Shown in pieces: positions 29,653 to 38,145 of a stretch of DNA of 64,000 bases. Both the position numbers and the translations under genes were made by a program. Source of the DNA: Chachezhania sediminis. GTDB taxonomy: Bacteria > Pseudomonadota > Alphaproteobacteria > Rhodobacterales > Rhodobacteraceae. The notes beneath the pieces were generated by a model. The model worked only from the letters and a program-made list of their open reading frames with translations. It was not told the origin of the DNA and did no database searches. How positions within the stretch are numbered: position 1 is the first letter of the stretch; each line of letters begins with the position of its first letter. The DNA lies in contig NZ_VOPH01000003.1 of the NCBI RefSeq assembly GCF_009765275.1, positions 124,001-188,000 of the forward strand, written 5' to 3'.

Positions 29653-30348
29653 ATGGAGCGGGTAAAGAACGTGATCGAGCTGGAAAACGTGGCCTACACT
29701 TATGGCGGCGGCTACCTGCTGAGCGGCGTCTCGGTGGTTCTGGCTCCGGGGACATTCCATTTCCTGACGGGGCCGTCGGGGGCGGGGAAGACCACGCTTC
29801 TCAGCCTGTGCACCGGGGCGCTGCATCCCAGCGAAGGGGCGGTGCGCGCCTTCGGGGCGGACCTGTCGACGCTGGACCGGGACGGGCTGGCGCTGATGCG
29901 CCGGAGGATCGGGATGGTGCATCAGGACTGCCGTTTCCTGGACCACCTGCCGGTGGCCGAAAACATCGCCCTGCCGCTGGCCGTGTCGGGCCGGGCGGGG
30001 GATACGGCGGCTGCCAACCTGCGGGAACTGATCGCCTGGGTCGGCCTGTCCCATCGGGCCAATGCGCTGCCGCCGGAGCTGTCGGGCGGCGAACGCCAGC
30101 GGGCGGCGCTGGCGCGCGCGGTGATGATGTCGCCGGACGTGATCCTGGCGGACGAACCCACCGGCAATGTCGACTGGGAAATGTCCCAGCGGCTGCTGCA
30201 GCTGCTGGTCGAACTGAATCGCATGGGCAAGACCATCGTGATCGCGACCCACGACCTGAACCTGATCCGCGCCGCCAAGGCCCAGATCCAGACCCGGGTC
30301 CTGCGCATCGCAGGACGGCGGCTGCAACTGGCGGGGGCCGCGCTATGA
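29653..30348 (+). CDS. ftsE: cell-division ATP-binding protein FtsE
   Basis: A 231-residue ABC-type ATPase that works with FtsX to regulate septal peptidoglycan hydrolases. The Walker A motif GPSGAGKTT, signature LSGGERQR, Walker B VILADEPTG and His-switch IATHD are complete. The start is either ATG 29653 or GTG 29671 (IELENVAYTYGGG); relatives often begin at the latter, and neither has a strong ribosome site. ftsX overlaps the stop by 4 bases. Confidence 0.92.
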   Translation: MERVKNVIELENVAYTYGGGYLLSGVSVVLAPGTFHFLTGPSGAGKTTLLSLCTGALHPSEGAVRAFGADLSTLDRDGLALMRRRIGMVHQDCRFLDHLPVAENIALPLAVSGRAGDTAAANLRELIAWVGLSHRANALPPELSGGERQRAALARAVMMSPDVILADEPTGNVDWEMSQRLLQLLVELNRMGKTIVIATHDLNLIRAAKAQIQTRVLRIAGRRLQLAGAAL

Positions 30349-31247
30349 GCCGGGGCCTGATGCTGCGCACGCTGATCTTCGGGGACGACCAGGCCAACCG
30401 CATCGTACCCCCCAGCGGCTATACCGCCCGCCTGACGATCTTTGCCGCCGGAGCGATGGCCTTCCTGGCCGTCTTCGCGCTGTCGCTGTCGCTGGCGGCG
30501 GGCCGCGTGTCCCACCGCTGGTCGCAGGAACTGGCGCAGGCCGCCACGCTGCGGATCAGCGCGCCGGCGGACCAGATGGCGGACCTGACCGCCAAGGCAC
30601 TGCAGGTCCTGTCCCAGACCCCCGGCGTGGCCCGTGCCCGCGCGCTGAGCGCCGAGGAACAGTCGGCCCTGCTGGCACCCTGGTTCGGCAACGAATTGCC
30701 GGTCGAAAATCTGTCGCTGCCCCAGCTGGTCGAGGTGATCGAGGACGATCCGGGCTATGACGCGACGGGCCTGCGCCTGCGGCTGGAGGCTGAGGTGCCG
30801 GGCGCCGTCCTGGACGATCACGACCGCTGGCGCCGGCCGCTGGTGGCGGCGGCGCGGGCGCTGAAGCTTCTGGGCTGGGTGTCGATCCTGCTGATCGGCG
30901 GGGCCATGGCCACGATGATCACGCTGGCCGCCAATGCCGCGCTGTCGGCCAATGCGCAGATCATTTCGGTGCTGCGGCTGGTCGGTGCGCAGGACCGTTA
31001 CATCGCCAGCGCCTTCGTGCGCCGCTTCACGCTTCGGGCTCTGGCCGGTGCGGCTGCCGGCACGGTGCTGGGGATGGTTGGAGTGATGCTGCTGCCGTCG
31101 GCCTCGGCCGAAGGCAGCATCCTGACCGGCCTTGGCTTTCACGGCGGGGGCTGGATCCTGCCGCTGCTGATCCCGGTTCTGGCCGCGCTGGTGGCCCTGG
31201 GGGCCACGACGCAGGCGGCCCGTACACGGTTGCGGAGCCTGCCATGA
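30345..31247 (+). CDS. ftsX: cell-division protein FtsX
   Basis: A 300-residue permease-like partner of FtsE. It has one N-terminal membrane segment (about 25-48), a periplasmic domain of about 120 residues, and three C-terminal segments (about 175-290) including VSILLIGGAMATMITLAANAAL and ISVLRLVGAQDRYIASAF, the FtsX signature region. The start overlaps the ftsE stop (ATGA). plsC follows with the same overlap. Confidence 0.9.
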   Translation: MSRGLMLRTLIFGDDQANRIVPPSGYTARLTIFAAGAMAFLAVFALSLSLAAGRVSHRWSQELAQAATLRISAPADQMADLTAKALQVLSQTPGVARARALSAEEQSALLAPWFGNELPVENLSLPQLVEVIEDDPGYDATGLRLRLEAEVPGAVLDDHDRWRRPLVAAARALKLLGWVSILLIGGAMATMITLAANAALSANAQIISVLRLVGAQDRYIASAFVRRFTLRALAGAAAGTVLGMVGVMLLPSASAEGSILTGLGFHGGGWILPLLIPVLAALVALGATTQAARTRLRSLP

Positions 31248-31999
31248 GAACCCTGATCCTCTGGCTGCGATCGGCCGCCTTCTCGGCGCTGCTGTTCGTG
31301 TCCATGGGGGTCATGGGAATCGCTCTGGCGCCGGTGGGGCTGCTGTCGCGCCGGGGGGCGCGCTGGTCGATCAAGGTCTTCGCGCGGTGGGTTTTTCTGC
31401 TGGCCCGCTGGCTGGTGGGAATCCGGACGGAATGGCGCGGGCCGGTGCCGCAGGGCGACGTTCTGGTCGTGGCCAAGCACCAGTCCTTCCTGGATGTCCT
31501 GATGCTGTTCGCGGTGCTGCCGCGGCCACGTTTCGTGATGAAGCACACGCTGGTCCGGGCGCCGGTCTTCGGCCTTTACGCGCTGCGGGTCGGCTGCATC
31601 CCGGTGGATCGTCGCCGCGGCGCCGGGGCCATGACCGACATGGTGCGCGCGGCGCTGGCGGGCGAGGGCGGGCAGCTGGTGATCTATCCGCAGGGCACAC
31701 GGGTCGAACCGGGGGCAGAGGCGCCCTACAGGCCCGGTGTTGCGCTGCTGTACGACACGATGAAGGCCATGGCGGTGCCGGTTGCCACCAATGCGGGCCT
31801 GGTCTGGCCGCGCAAGGGACTGATCCGCCGTCCCGGTCGGGCGGTGGTCGAATTCCTTGACCCGGTGGACCCCGGCCTGACCAAACGCGCCTTCTTGACC
31901 GAGATCACGGCCCGGGTCGAGATGGCCTCGGACCGGTTGCTGGCAGAGAACCAAAGGGACAAGGCGAATGGAATTCATCGAGGACATCGCGGCGCTTGA
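31244..31999 (+). CDS. 1-acyl-sn-glycerol-3-phosphate acyltransferase (PlsC-like)
   Basis: A 251-residue membrane-associated acyltransferase that would add the second acyl chain in phosphatidic acid synthesis. The catalytic HxxxxD motif is KHQSFLDVLM, the substrate motif is YPQGTRVEPG, and an N-terminal hydrophobic segment (about 5-30) anchors it. It overlaps ftsX by 4 bases and the PPOX gene by 32 bases, giving a tight ftsE-ftsX-plsC-PPOX operon. Other lysophospholipid acyltransferase specificities are possible. Confidence 0.88.
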   Translation: MRTLILWLRSAAFSALLFVSMGVMGIALAPVGLLSRRGARWSIKVFARWVFLLARWLVGIRTEWRGPVPQGDVLVVAKHQSFLDVLMLFAVLPRPRFVMKHTLVRAPVFGLYALRVGCIPVDRRRGAGAMTDMVRAALAGEGGQLVIYPQGTRVEPGAEAPYRPGVALLYDTMKAMAVPVATNAGLVWPRKGLIRRPGRAVVEFLDPVDPGLTKRAFLTEITARVEMASDRLLAENQRDKANGIHRGHRGA

Positions 32000-32573
32000 G
32001 GCGCTTTACGGTCAGGTCGGCGTGCCGGCGCGCAGGAAGGTGGCGCCCTACCTGATCGACACCTACCGGGCCTGGATCGAACGGTCGCGGTTCTGCGTGC
32101 TGTCGACGGTGGGGCCGGAAGGAACCGACGGCACGCCCCGGGGGGACGAGTCGCCGGTGGTCCAGGTGCTGGACGACTACACGCTGGCGATGCCCGACTG
32201 GCGGGGCAACAACCGGATCGACAGCCTGCGCAACATCGTGCGCGACGGGCGTGTGTCGCTGATGTTCCTGGTGCCCGGATCGACCAATGCGATGCGGGTC
32301 AACGGCAAGGCGAAACTGACGACGGACGAAGGCATGCGCGCCCGGTTCGAGAAGGACGGCCGGCAGCCCGCAACGGTCATCGTGATCGCGATCGAGGAAG
32401 TCTATCCCCAATGCGCCCGCGCGCTGCTGCGGTCGGAACTCTGGACCCTGGGCGATCAGAGCGCGGGCCTGCCGACGGTGGGCGACATGCTGACTGAGAT
32501 CACGAAGGGAACCGAGAACGGCAAGGCCTATGACGAGGCCTGGCCGGCCCGTGCGCGCCAGACCATGTGGTAG
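31968..32573 (+). CDS. PPOX-class FMN-dependent flavoprotein (MSMEG_1061-like)
   Basis: A 201-residue pyridoxamine-5'-phosphate-oxidase-fold protein. The flavin-binding strand pattern RFCVLSTVGPEGTDGTPRGDESP, then LAMPDWRGNNRIDSLRNIVRDGRVSLMFLVPG and MRVNGKAKLT, fits the MSMEG_1061-type subfamily of presumed FMN- or F420-binding oxidoreductases. The substrate is unknown. It begins inside plsC, with AAGGGACAAGGCG upstream. Confidence 0.82.
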   Translation: MEFIEDIAALEALYGQVGVPARRKVAPYLIDTYRAWIERSRFCVLSTVGPEGTDGTPRGDESPVVQVLDDYTLAMPDWRGNNRIDSLRNIVRDGRVSLMFLVPGSTNAMRVNGKAKLTTDEGMRARFEKDGRQPATVIVIAIEEVYPQCARALLRSELWTLGDQSAGLPTVGDMLTEITKGTENGKAYDEAWPARARQTMW

Positions 32574-32593
32574 GTAGGCCCGGAACAGTCCAG

Positions 32594-32671
32594 GGCCCTT
32601 CCGAAGGGCCTTGAGGCGGGCGCCGCAGCGCCCGCAACCCCCGCTGGGAGGAAGCCGATCTGAATCGGCTT
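32594..32671. other. three stem-loops between convergent PPOX and lpd genes
   Basis: Three perfect hairpins follow one another: GGCCCTT/AAGGGCC (32594-32610), GCGGGCGC/GCGCCCGC (32616-32635) and AAGCCGAT/ATCGGCTT (32652-32671). None has a long T-run. They probably protect or process the 3' ends of the two converging transcripts. Confidence 0.6.
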
Positions 32672-32720
32672 GCCTGGCACCAGTGGTTCGGCCGAGGCCC
32701 CTGCCGGGGCCCGGCCCGTA

Positions 32721-34109
32721 TCAGGCGTGGATCGCGCCGTCGCCGCAATCGAGCGCGGCCTCGCGCACGGCCTCGGACAGGGTCGGGTGGGCATGGCAGG
32801 TCAGGGCCACGTCCTCGGCCGCGGCGCCGAATTCCATCGCCACGCAGATCTCGTGGATCAGCTCACCCGCGTTGGGCCCGATGATATGCGCGCCAAGGAT
32901 CCGGTCGGTTTCCTTGTCCGCCAGGATCTTGACGAAGCCTTCGGCGGCGATCATCGCCTTGGCCCGGCCGTTGCCCATGAAGTTGAACTTCCCGACCTTG
33001 TAGGCCCGACCCGCCGCCTTCAGCGATTCCTCGGTCTCGCCCACATTGGCCACTTCGGGGGCGGTGTAGATCACGCCCGGGATCACGCCATAGTTCACGT
33101 GCCCATGCTTGCCCGCCACGCATTCGGCGGCCGCCATGCCTTCGTCTTCGGCCTTGTGGGCCAGCATCGGACCCTCGATGCAGTCGCCGATGGCATAGAT
33201 GCCCTTGACGTTGGTCTGCCAGTCCTTGCCCACGGCGATCTGGCCGCGCTTGGTCATCTCGATCCCCAGCGCCTCCAGGCCCAGCCCGTCGACATAGGGC
33301 TTGCGACCCGTGGCCACCAGGACGGCATCGGCCTCCAGCACGTGCTCGCTGTCGTCCTTCTTCAGCTTGTAGGTGACCTTGACATTGTCACCGTCGACTT
33401 CGGTCTTCTGGACCGCGGCGCCCATGATGAACTCGAAGCCCTGCTTCTTCAGCGTGCGCTGGAAGACGCGCTGGATCTCTCCGTCCATGCCCGGGGTCAC
33501 GACGTCCAGGTATTCGACGACCGTCACTTCGGACCCCAGCCGCTTGTAGACGCTGCCCAGTTCCAGGCCGATCACGCCGGCGCCGATCACCACCAGCTTG
33601 CCCGGCACCTTGTCCAGCGTCAGCGCGCCGGTCGAGGTTACGACCTTCTTTTCGTCCACTTCGACGCCCGGCAGCGAGGCCGCTTCGGACCCCGACGCGA
33701 TGATGATGTTCTTGGCCTCGTGGATCTCGTCGCCGACCTTGACCTTGCCGGCCTCCGGAATGGACGCCCAGCCCTTGATCCAGTCGATCTTGTTCTTCTT
33801 GAACAGGAACTCGACGCCCTTGGTGTTCTGCGCCACCACGTCGTCCTTGAAGCCCTTCATCTTGTCCCAGTCGACCTTGGGCGCATCGCCCATCAGGCCC
33901 AGCGTGGCAAAGTTGTGCTCTGCCTCGTGCAGCATGTGCGTGGAGTGCAGCAGCGCCTTCGACGGGATGCAGCCGATGTTCAGGCAGGTGCCGCCAAGGG
34001 TCTCGCGCCCTTCGACACAGGCCGTCTTCAGGCCCAGTTGCGCGCAGCGGATGGCGCAGACATAGCCGCCGGGGCCGGACCCGATGACGATGACATCATA
34101 GCTGGACAT
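32721..34109 (-). CDS. lpdA: dihydrolipoyl dehydrogenase (E3)
   Basis: A 462-residue FAD enzyme that reoxidises the dihydrolipoyl groups of the E2 subunit, producing NADH. The FAD motif [12 protein letters not shown], redox disulfide [16 protein letters not shown] motif [13 protein letters not shown], and C-terminal catalytic HAHPTLSE are all standard. It is the last gene of the block containing sucD, sucA and odhB, and most likely serves the 2-oxoglutarate dehydrogenase complex. Confidence 0.97.
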   Translation of the reverse strand: MSSYDVIVIGSGPGGYVCAIRCAQLGLKTACVEGRETLGGTCLNIGCIPSKALLHSTHMLHEAEHNFATLGLMGDAPKVDWDKMKGFKDDVVAQNTKGVEFLFKKNKIDWIKGWASIPEAGKVKVGDEIHEAKNIIIASGSEAASLPGVEVDEKKVVTSTGALTLDKVPGKLVVIGAGVIGLELGSVYKRLGSEVTVVEYLDVVTPGMDGEIQRVFQRTLKKQGFEFIMGAAVQKTEVDGDNVKVTYKLKKDDSEHVLEADAVLVATGRKPYVDGLGLEALGIEMTKRGQIAVGKDWQTNVKGIYAIGDCIEGPMLAHKAEDEGMAAAECVAGKHGHVNYGVIPGVIYTAPEVANVGETEESLKAAGRAYKVGKFNFMGNGRAKAMIAAEGFVKILADKETDRILGAHIIGPNAGELIHEICVAMEFGAAAEDVALTCHAHPTLSEAVREAALDCGDGAIHA

Positions 34110-34335
34110 TCGGAACTCCTTTCAGTTCGCGATAGACGCGAAATCCGTTTTGGTGGGCCGGCAGGCGGCGTATCCGCCTTGAGACCTGTCGTTTCCCCCG
34201 GGGCACTGCCCCAGAGAGATAGTGGAAGCGGGCCGGCAGATAAACCCGTCCCGGTGGCAGGGAAAGGTCTCTGACGGTGCAAAGACGGCTGTGCATGCGA
34301 TTGCAGCGGGCGCGGGTGCGGGCAGGGGCGGGCCA

Positions 34336-35868
34336 TCAGAACATCTCGGCCGGTACGATCGGCGCATAGAGGGAAAAGGCCCGCGTCCGCGTGGCGGGGT
34401 AAGGCAGAAGGAAATCGGCCCGTGCCCCGGGCCGGTGCGCGGCATTGGCGGCCGCGCGGCGGGCCCAGGTCTGGGCCACGGTCGGATCCTCCGACGGGGC
34501 CGGGTCGGGCAACCAGTGTTCGACCAGCCGGTCCCGCAGGCCCCGGGCAAAGGCCGGATCGTCGACCTGGACCGAGGCCTCGGTGTCCCAGCGCATCGAC
34601 CGGCCGTTCATGTTGGCCGACCCCACGATGGCGTGCACATCGTCGACCAGGGTCACCTTGGCATGGACATAGACGATATCCGCCCCACGATAGGTCACGT
34701 CGCTGTCGCCTGTCCCCGGACGGGCCGGCACGACGACCGCCAGGCGTTCGCCGAAGGCCGCGCGGATCCGGTCCAGGCAGCGCATCTGCAGCGCCTGGGC
34801 ATGCCTGGCATGCAGCCCGCGATGGCCTTTGAACAGGATGATGTCGGGCGCCACGGGCAGGACCATGACGCATTGCAGGTCGGGCGCCCGTTCGGCGGCC
34901 TTGGCCAGCGCCCGGGCCAGGGGGGCGTGGCGGAAGAACTGCGTCTCAATATAGATGAACCGTTCCGCCTTCGCAAAGAGCGCCAGGTGCGCCTCCTCGT
35001 GCTCGGCATGGGAGGTGCGGGGTCCGAAGACGAAGGGGCCGGTTTCGGGTTCGGACACGGTGCGCAGCAGCCGCAGCGCGGGCCCCGGATCGACCCGGGG
35101 CGGCAGGTCCATGGGCGCCAGGTCCACCGGCGTATCGTCGAAGGCCTCGCGCTGGGCCAGGGCGGCGTTCCAGGTCTCCACGAAATGGCGGCGCCCGGCG
35201 GCGGCGATGGGGCCTTCGACCTCGACCGCGACGTCGTGCCAGGTCTCTTCCGAGGGCTGGTCGTGGTCCGGCGTGTCATAGCGGCGTTCGTCCACGTCCA
35301 GTCCGCCGATGATCATCCGGTCCCCGTCGGCGATGGCCATCTTCTGGTGCAGTGTCGCGGGATAGATCCGGCCGCGTCTCATGGCGGGGCGGATGTCCGG
35401 GGTCCGGTCCTCGTTCCCGTCCTGCCGGATCGTGTTGATGCAGCTCAGGATCTTGGGGGCCAGCGCCAGCCGCCAGACCGCCCCGATCCGCGCCGGGTGG
35501 CGATGCAGCAGGATCTTCATCTCTGGCGCCGCGGCGTGAAAACCTTCTGCGGCATCCCAGGCGTCGATATGAAGGTCGGTCGCGAAGAGCGGATCGAAAT
35601 CCGTCAGCAACAGCCGGAGGTCGATCCCCTGCTGCGCGACGTGGGCGGCAAGGTCGGCCCAGCTGGACAGCCCCAGCGCCCGGGCCTCGTCCGAATGCAG
35701 CCGCGTCTCCGGATCGAAAATCCGGAACGACAGCAACAGTTCGCGTTCCGCGCCCAGGGCCAGCCGCTCCAGCGCGGGATAGCCTTCGGCCGCCGTGATC
35801 AGGGCCGTGGCAGGAGAAGCCTGCAGGGCCGCGTCGTCATTTGTCCGTCCGTCCACCGCGTTCTCCAT
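34336..35868 (-). CDS. phospholipase D-like protein
   Basis: A 510-residue protein with two HKD-type motifs: HQKMAIADGDRMIIGG in the first half and HAKVTLVDDVHAIVGSANMNGRSM in the second. This is the plan of PLD-superfamily phosphodiesterases. The segment after each motif carries the usual GG/GSxN residues. No signal peptide or membrane segment is visible. The start at 35868 is chosen because GGAG precedes it and upstream frame sequence looks non-coding. It sits between lpdA and an HXXEE gene within the TCA block. The substrate (phospholipid or nucleic acid) is unknown. Confidence 0.85.
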   Translation of the reverse strand: MENAVDGRTNDDAALQASPATALITAAEGYPALERLALGAERELLLSFRIFDPETRLHSDEARALGLSSWADLAAHVAQQGIDLRLLLTDFDPLFATDLHIDAWDAAEGFHAAAPEMKILLHRHPARIGAVWRLALAPKILSCINTIRQDGNEDRTPDIRPAMRRGRIYPATLHQKMAIADGDRMIIGGLDVDERRYDTPDHDQPSEETWHDVAVEVEGPIAAAGRRHFVETWNAALAQREAFDDTPVDLAPMDLPPRVDPGPALRLLRTVSEPETGPFVFGPRTSHAEHEEAHLALFAKAERFIYIETQFFRHAPLARALAKAAERAPDLQCVMVLPVAPDIILFKGHRGLHARHAQALQMRCLDRIRAAFGERLAVVVPARPGTGDSDVTYRGADIVYVHAKVTLVDDVHAIVGSANMNGRSMRWDTEASVQVDDPAFARGLRDRLVEHWLPDPAPSEDPTVAQTWARRAAANAAHRPGARADFLLPYPATRTRAFSLYAPIVPAEMF

Positions 35869-35997
35869 CTGCCAACTCCGGGCCTGGGCGGGCTGCCGGA
35901 ATGCAGCCCATTGAAGACAACCCTGCAGAACAGCGGCGGGTTCCCTTGCGGCGGGCAAAGGAGAGATCCTTTCCGGACGGGAGAGCGGAAAAACGGG

Positions 35998-36561
35998 TCA
36001 CGGGACGGTCGGCCCCTGCCGGGTGGCGCGCACAAGGATCGCGGCGTGAAGCGCCAGGACGATGCCGAAACCCGCGATCTGCTGAAGCAGTGTGGCCGGG
36101 ATCTGCACGAACAGCCAGGCGGCCATCGGCAGGAATAGCACCACGGCGGTCACCAGACCGGGATTGTAGCGGCGCAGGGCCATGGCCTGGGCGATATGGA
36201 TCAGGCCGTTCAGGCCCAGAAGCCAGGTGGCGATGCTGCCCCAGCCGGGGCTGACGGTCACCGCCAGCCACAGCGTGACGGTCAGCAGCGCCCAGACACC
36301 GGCAATGTTGATCCAGAAGACGTCGGCGCGGGTCAGTCCGCGGCCCTTGCCGGTCATCATCGCGTTGACGAAGCGGCGGAAACGGTCGTCGTCATGCTCC
36401 TCGTACTGGTGCAGCATGTAGACGGGAAGGCAGAGGTAGATGGCCGTCAGTCCCGGCGACAGCGCCAGGAACGGCGTCAGCGCCAGCAGCACCAGGGCCG
36501 CGAGTGCCCCGCCGTAGACCCAGTTTGCAAATAGCCTTTGGAATAGGGGCCGCTGGAACAT
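35998..36561 (-). CDS. HXXEE-domain integral membrane protein
   Basis: A 187-residue hydrophobic protein with about five membrane helices. The sequence YMLHQYEEH (His-x-x-Glu-Glu) after the second helix is the diagnostic HXXEE motif of a family of unknown function, thought to bind a ligand or metal. It lies 46 bases downstream of odhB and upstream of the PLD gene on the same strand. Confidence 0.8.
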   Translation of the reverse strand: MFQRPLFQRLFANWVYGGALAALVLLALTPFLALSPGLTAIYLCLPVYMLHQYEEHDDDRFRRFVNAMMTGKGRGLTRADVFWINIAGVWALLTVTLWLAVTVSPGWGSIATWLLGLNGLIHIAQAMALRRYNPGLVTAVVLFLPMAAWLFVQIPATLLQQIAGFGIVLALHAAILVRATRQGPTVP

Positions 36562-36606
36562 GGCGGATGACGGCCGGGCACGGGGCCCGGCCGTCCCTTT
36601 CGGGGA

Positions 36607-38142
36607 TCAGAGGTCGATCAGCAGGCGGCGCGGATCTTCCAGCGCTTCCTTGACACGAACCAGGAAGGTGACGGCGCCCTTGCCGTCGACGATGCGGTGA
36701 TCGTAGCTGAGGGCCAGGTACATCATCGGGCGGATCTTGATTTCGCCGTTGATGACCATCGGCCGGTCCTGGATCTTGTGCATGCCGAGGATGCCCGACT
36801 GCGGGGGGTTCAGGATCGGCGAGGACATCAGCGAGCCGTAGACGCCACCGTTCGAGATCGTGAAGGTACCGCCCTGCATCTCTGCCATGGACAGCTTGCC
36901 GTCGCGGGCGCGGGCGCCCTTTTCGGCGATCGCCTTCTCGATATCGGCAAAGGACATCGCGTCCGCATCCCGGATGACCGGAACCACCAGGCCCTGGGGC
37001 GTGCCTGCGGCAACGCCCATGTGGACGAAGTTCTTGTAGACGATGTCGGTGCCGTCGATCTCGGCGTTGACTTCGGGAACCTCTTTCAGGGCGTGGCAGC
37101 AGGCCTTGGTGAAGAAGGACATGAAGCCCAGGCGGACGCCGTGCTTCTTGAAGAACTCGTCCTTGTATTCGCTCCGCAGGGCCATGACCTCGGTCATGTC
37201 CACCTCGTTGTAGGTGGTCAGGATCGCGGCGGTGTTCTGCGCATCCTTCAGGCGGCGGGCGATGGTCTGGCGCAGACGGGTCATGCGCACGCGTTCCTCG
37301 CGCGCGGCATCTTCGGCTGCCACCGGGGCACGCGGGATCGGGGCCGGGGCGGCGGCCGGAGCGGGCGTCGGGTTGGCCACCGCGCGGGCGACGTCGTCCT
37401 TCATGATGCGGCCGTCGCGACCGGTGCCGGTGACCTGATCCGCGGTCAGGCCGGCCTCTGCCATGGCCTTGTTGGCCGAGGGCGCGTTGGCCACGTCGGT
37501 CCGGCCCGAACCGGACGGTGCGGCCGCGGGGGCGGCTGCCGGGGCTTCAGCCGGGGCCGCGGCGGCGGCACCTGCGCCTTCACCGGCGGTGATCACGCCC
37601 AGCTTGGCGCTGGCATCGACCGTGGCGCCTTCCTCGGCCAGGATTTCGGTCAGCACACCGGACGCGGGGGCCGGAACCTCGACGCTGACCTTGTCGGTTT
37701 CCAGCTCGCACAGCATCTCGTCCTGGTTGACGGCATCGCCGACCTTCTTGAACCAGGTGCTGACGGTGGCTTCGGTCACGCTTTCGCCCAGGGTGGGGAC
37801 CATCACGTCGACCTTGGCACCGCCGTCCGACTTGGCCGGGGCTGCCTCTGCCTTGTCAGCCTTCTCCGACTTGTCGGTCTTGGCCGCGGGTGCCGCGGCG
37901 CCGTCGCCTTCGGCGATCGTTGCGAGGAGCGCGTCCACGCCCACCGTCTCGCCTTCGGCCGCGACGATCTCGCCCAGGGTGCCGGCGACGGGGCTGGGAA
38001 CCTCGACCGTCACCTTGTCGGTCTCCAGCTCGCACAGCATTTCATCAACCGCGACGGCATCGCCCGGCTTCTTGAACCAGGTGGCCACCGTGGCTTCGGT
38101 CACGCTTTCGCCAAGCGTCGGCACGCGAATTTCAGTCGTCAT
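36607..38142 (-). CDS. odhB: 2-oxoglutarate dehydrogenase E2 (dihydrolipoyl succinyltransferase), two lipoyl domains
   Basis: A 511-residue E2 core enzyme transferring succinyl groups to CoA. Two complete lipoyl domains are present (about 1-78 and 110-185), with lipoyl lysines K43 and K151 in near-identical ELETDKV(T/S)VEV contexts. They are joined by Ala/Pro/Lys linkers. A peripheral-subunit-binding domain follows (about 215-255), then the catalytic domain (about 280-511) with SYDHRIVDG. Most E2o proteins have one lipoyl domain. It starts 3 bases after the sucA stop. Confidence 0.96.
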   Translation of the reverse strand: MTTEIRVPTLGESVTEATVATWFKKPGDAVAVDEMLCELETDKVTVEVPSPVAGTLGEIVAAEGETVGVDALLATIAEGDGAAAPAAKTDKSEKADKAEAAPAKSDGGAKVDVMVPTLGESVTEATVSTWFKKVGDAVNQDEMLCELETDKVSVEVPAPASGVLTEILAEEGATVDASAKLGVITAGEGAGAAAAAPAEAPAAAPAAAPSGSGRTDVANAPSANKAMAEAGLTADQVTGTGRDGRIMKDDVARAVANPTPAPAAAPAPIPRAPVAAEDAAREERVRMTRLRQTIARRLKDAQNTAAILTTYNEVDMTEVMALRSEYKDEFFKKHGVRLGFMSFFTKACCHALKEVPEVNAEIDGTDIVYKNFVHMGVAAGTPQGLVVPVIRDADAMSFADIEKAIAEKGARARDGKLSMAEMQGGTFTISNGGVYGSLMSSPILNPPQSGILGMHKIQDRPMVINGEIKIRPMMYLALSYDHRIVDGKGAVTFLVRVKEALEDPRRLLIDL

Positions 38143-38145
38143 CGG

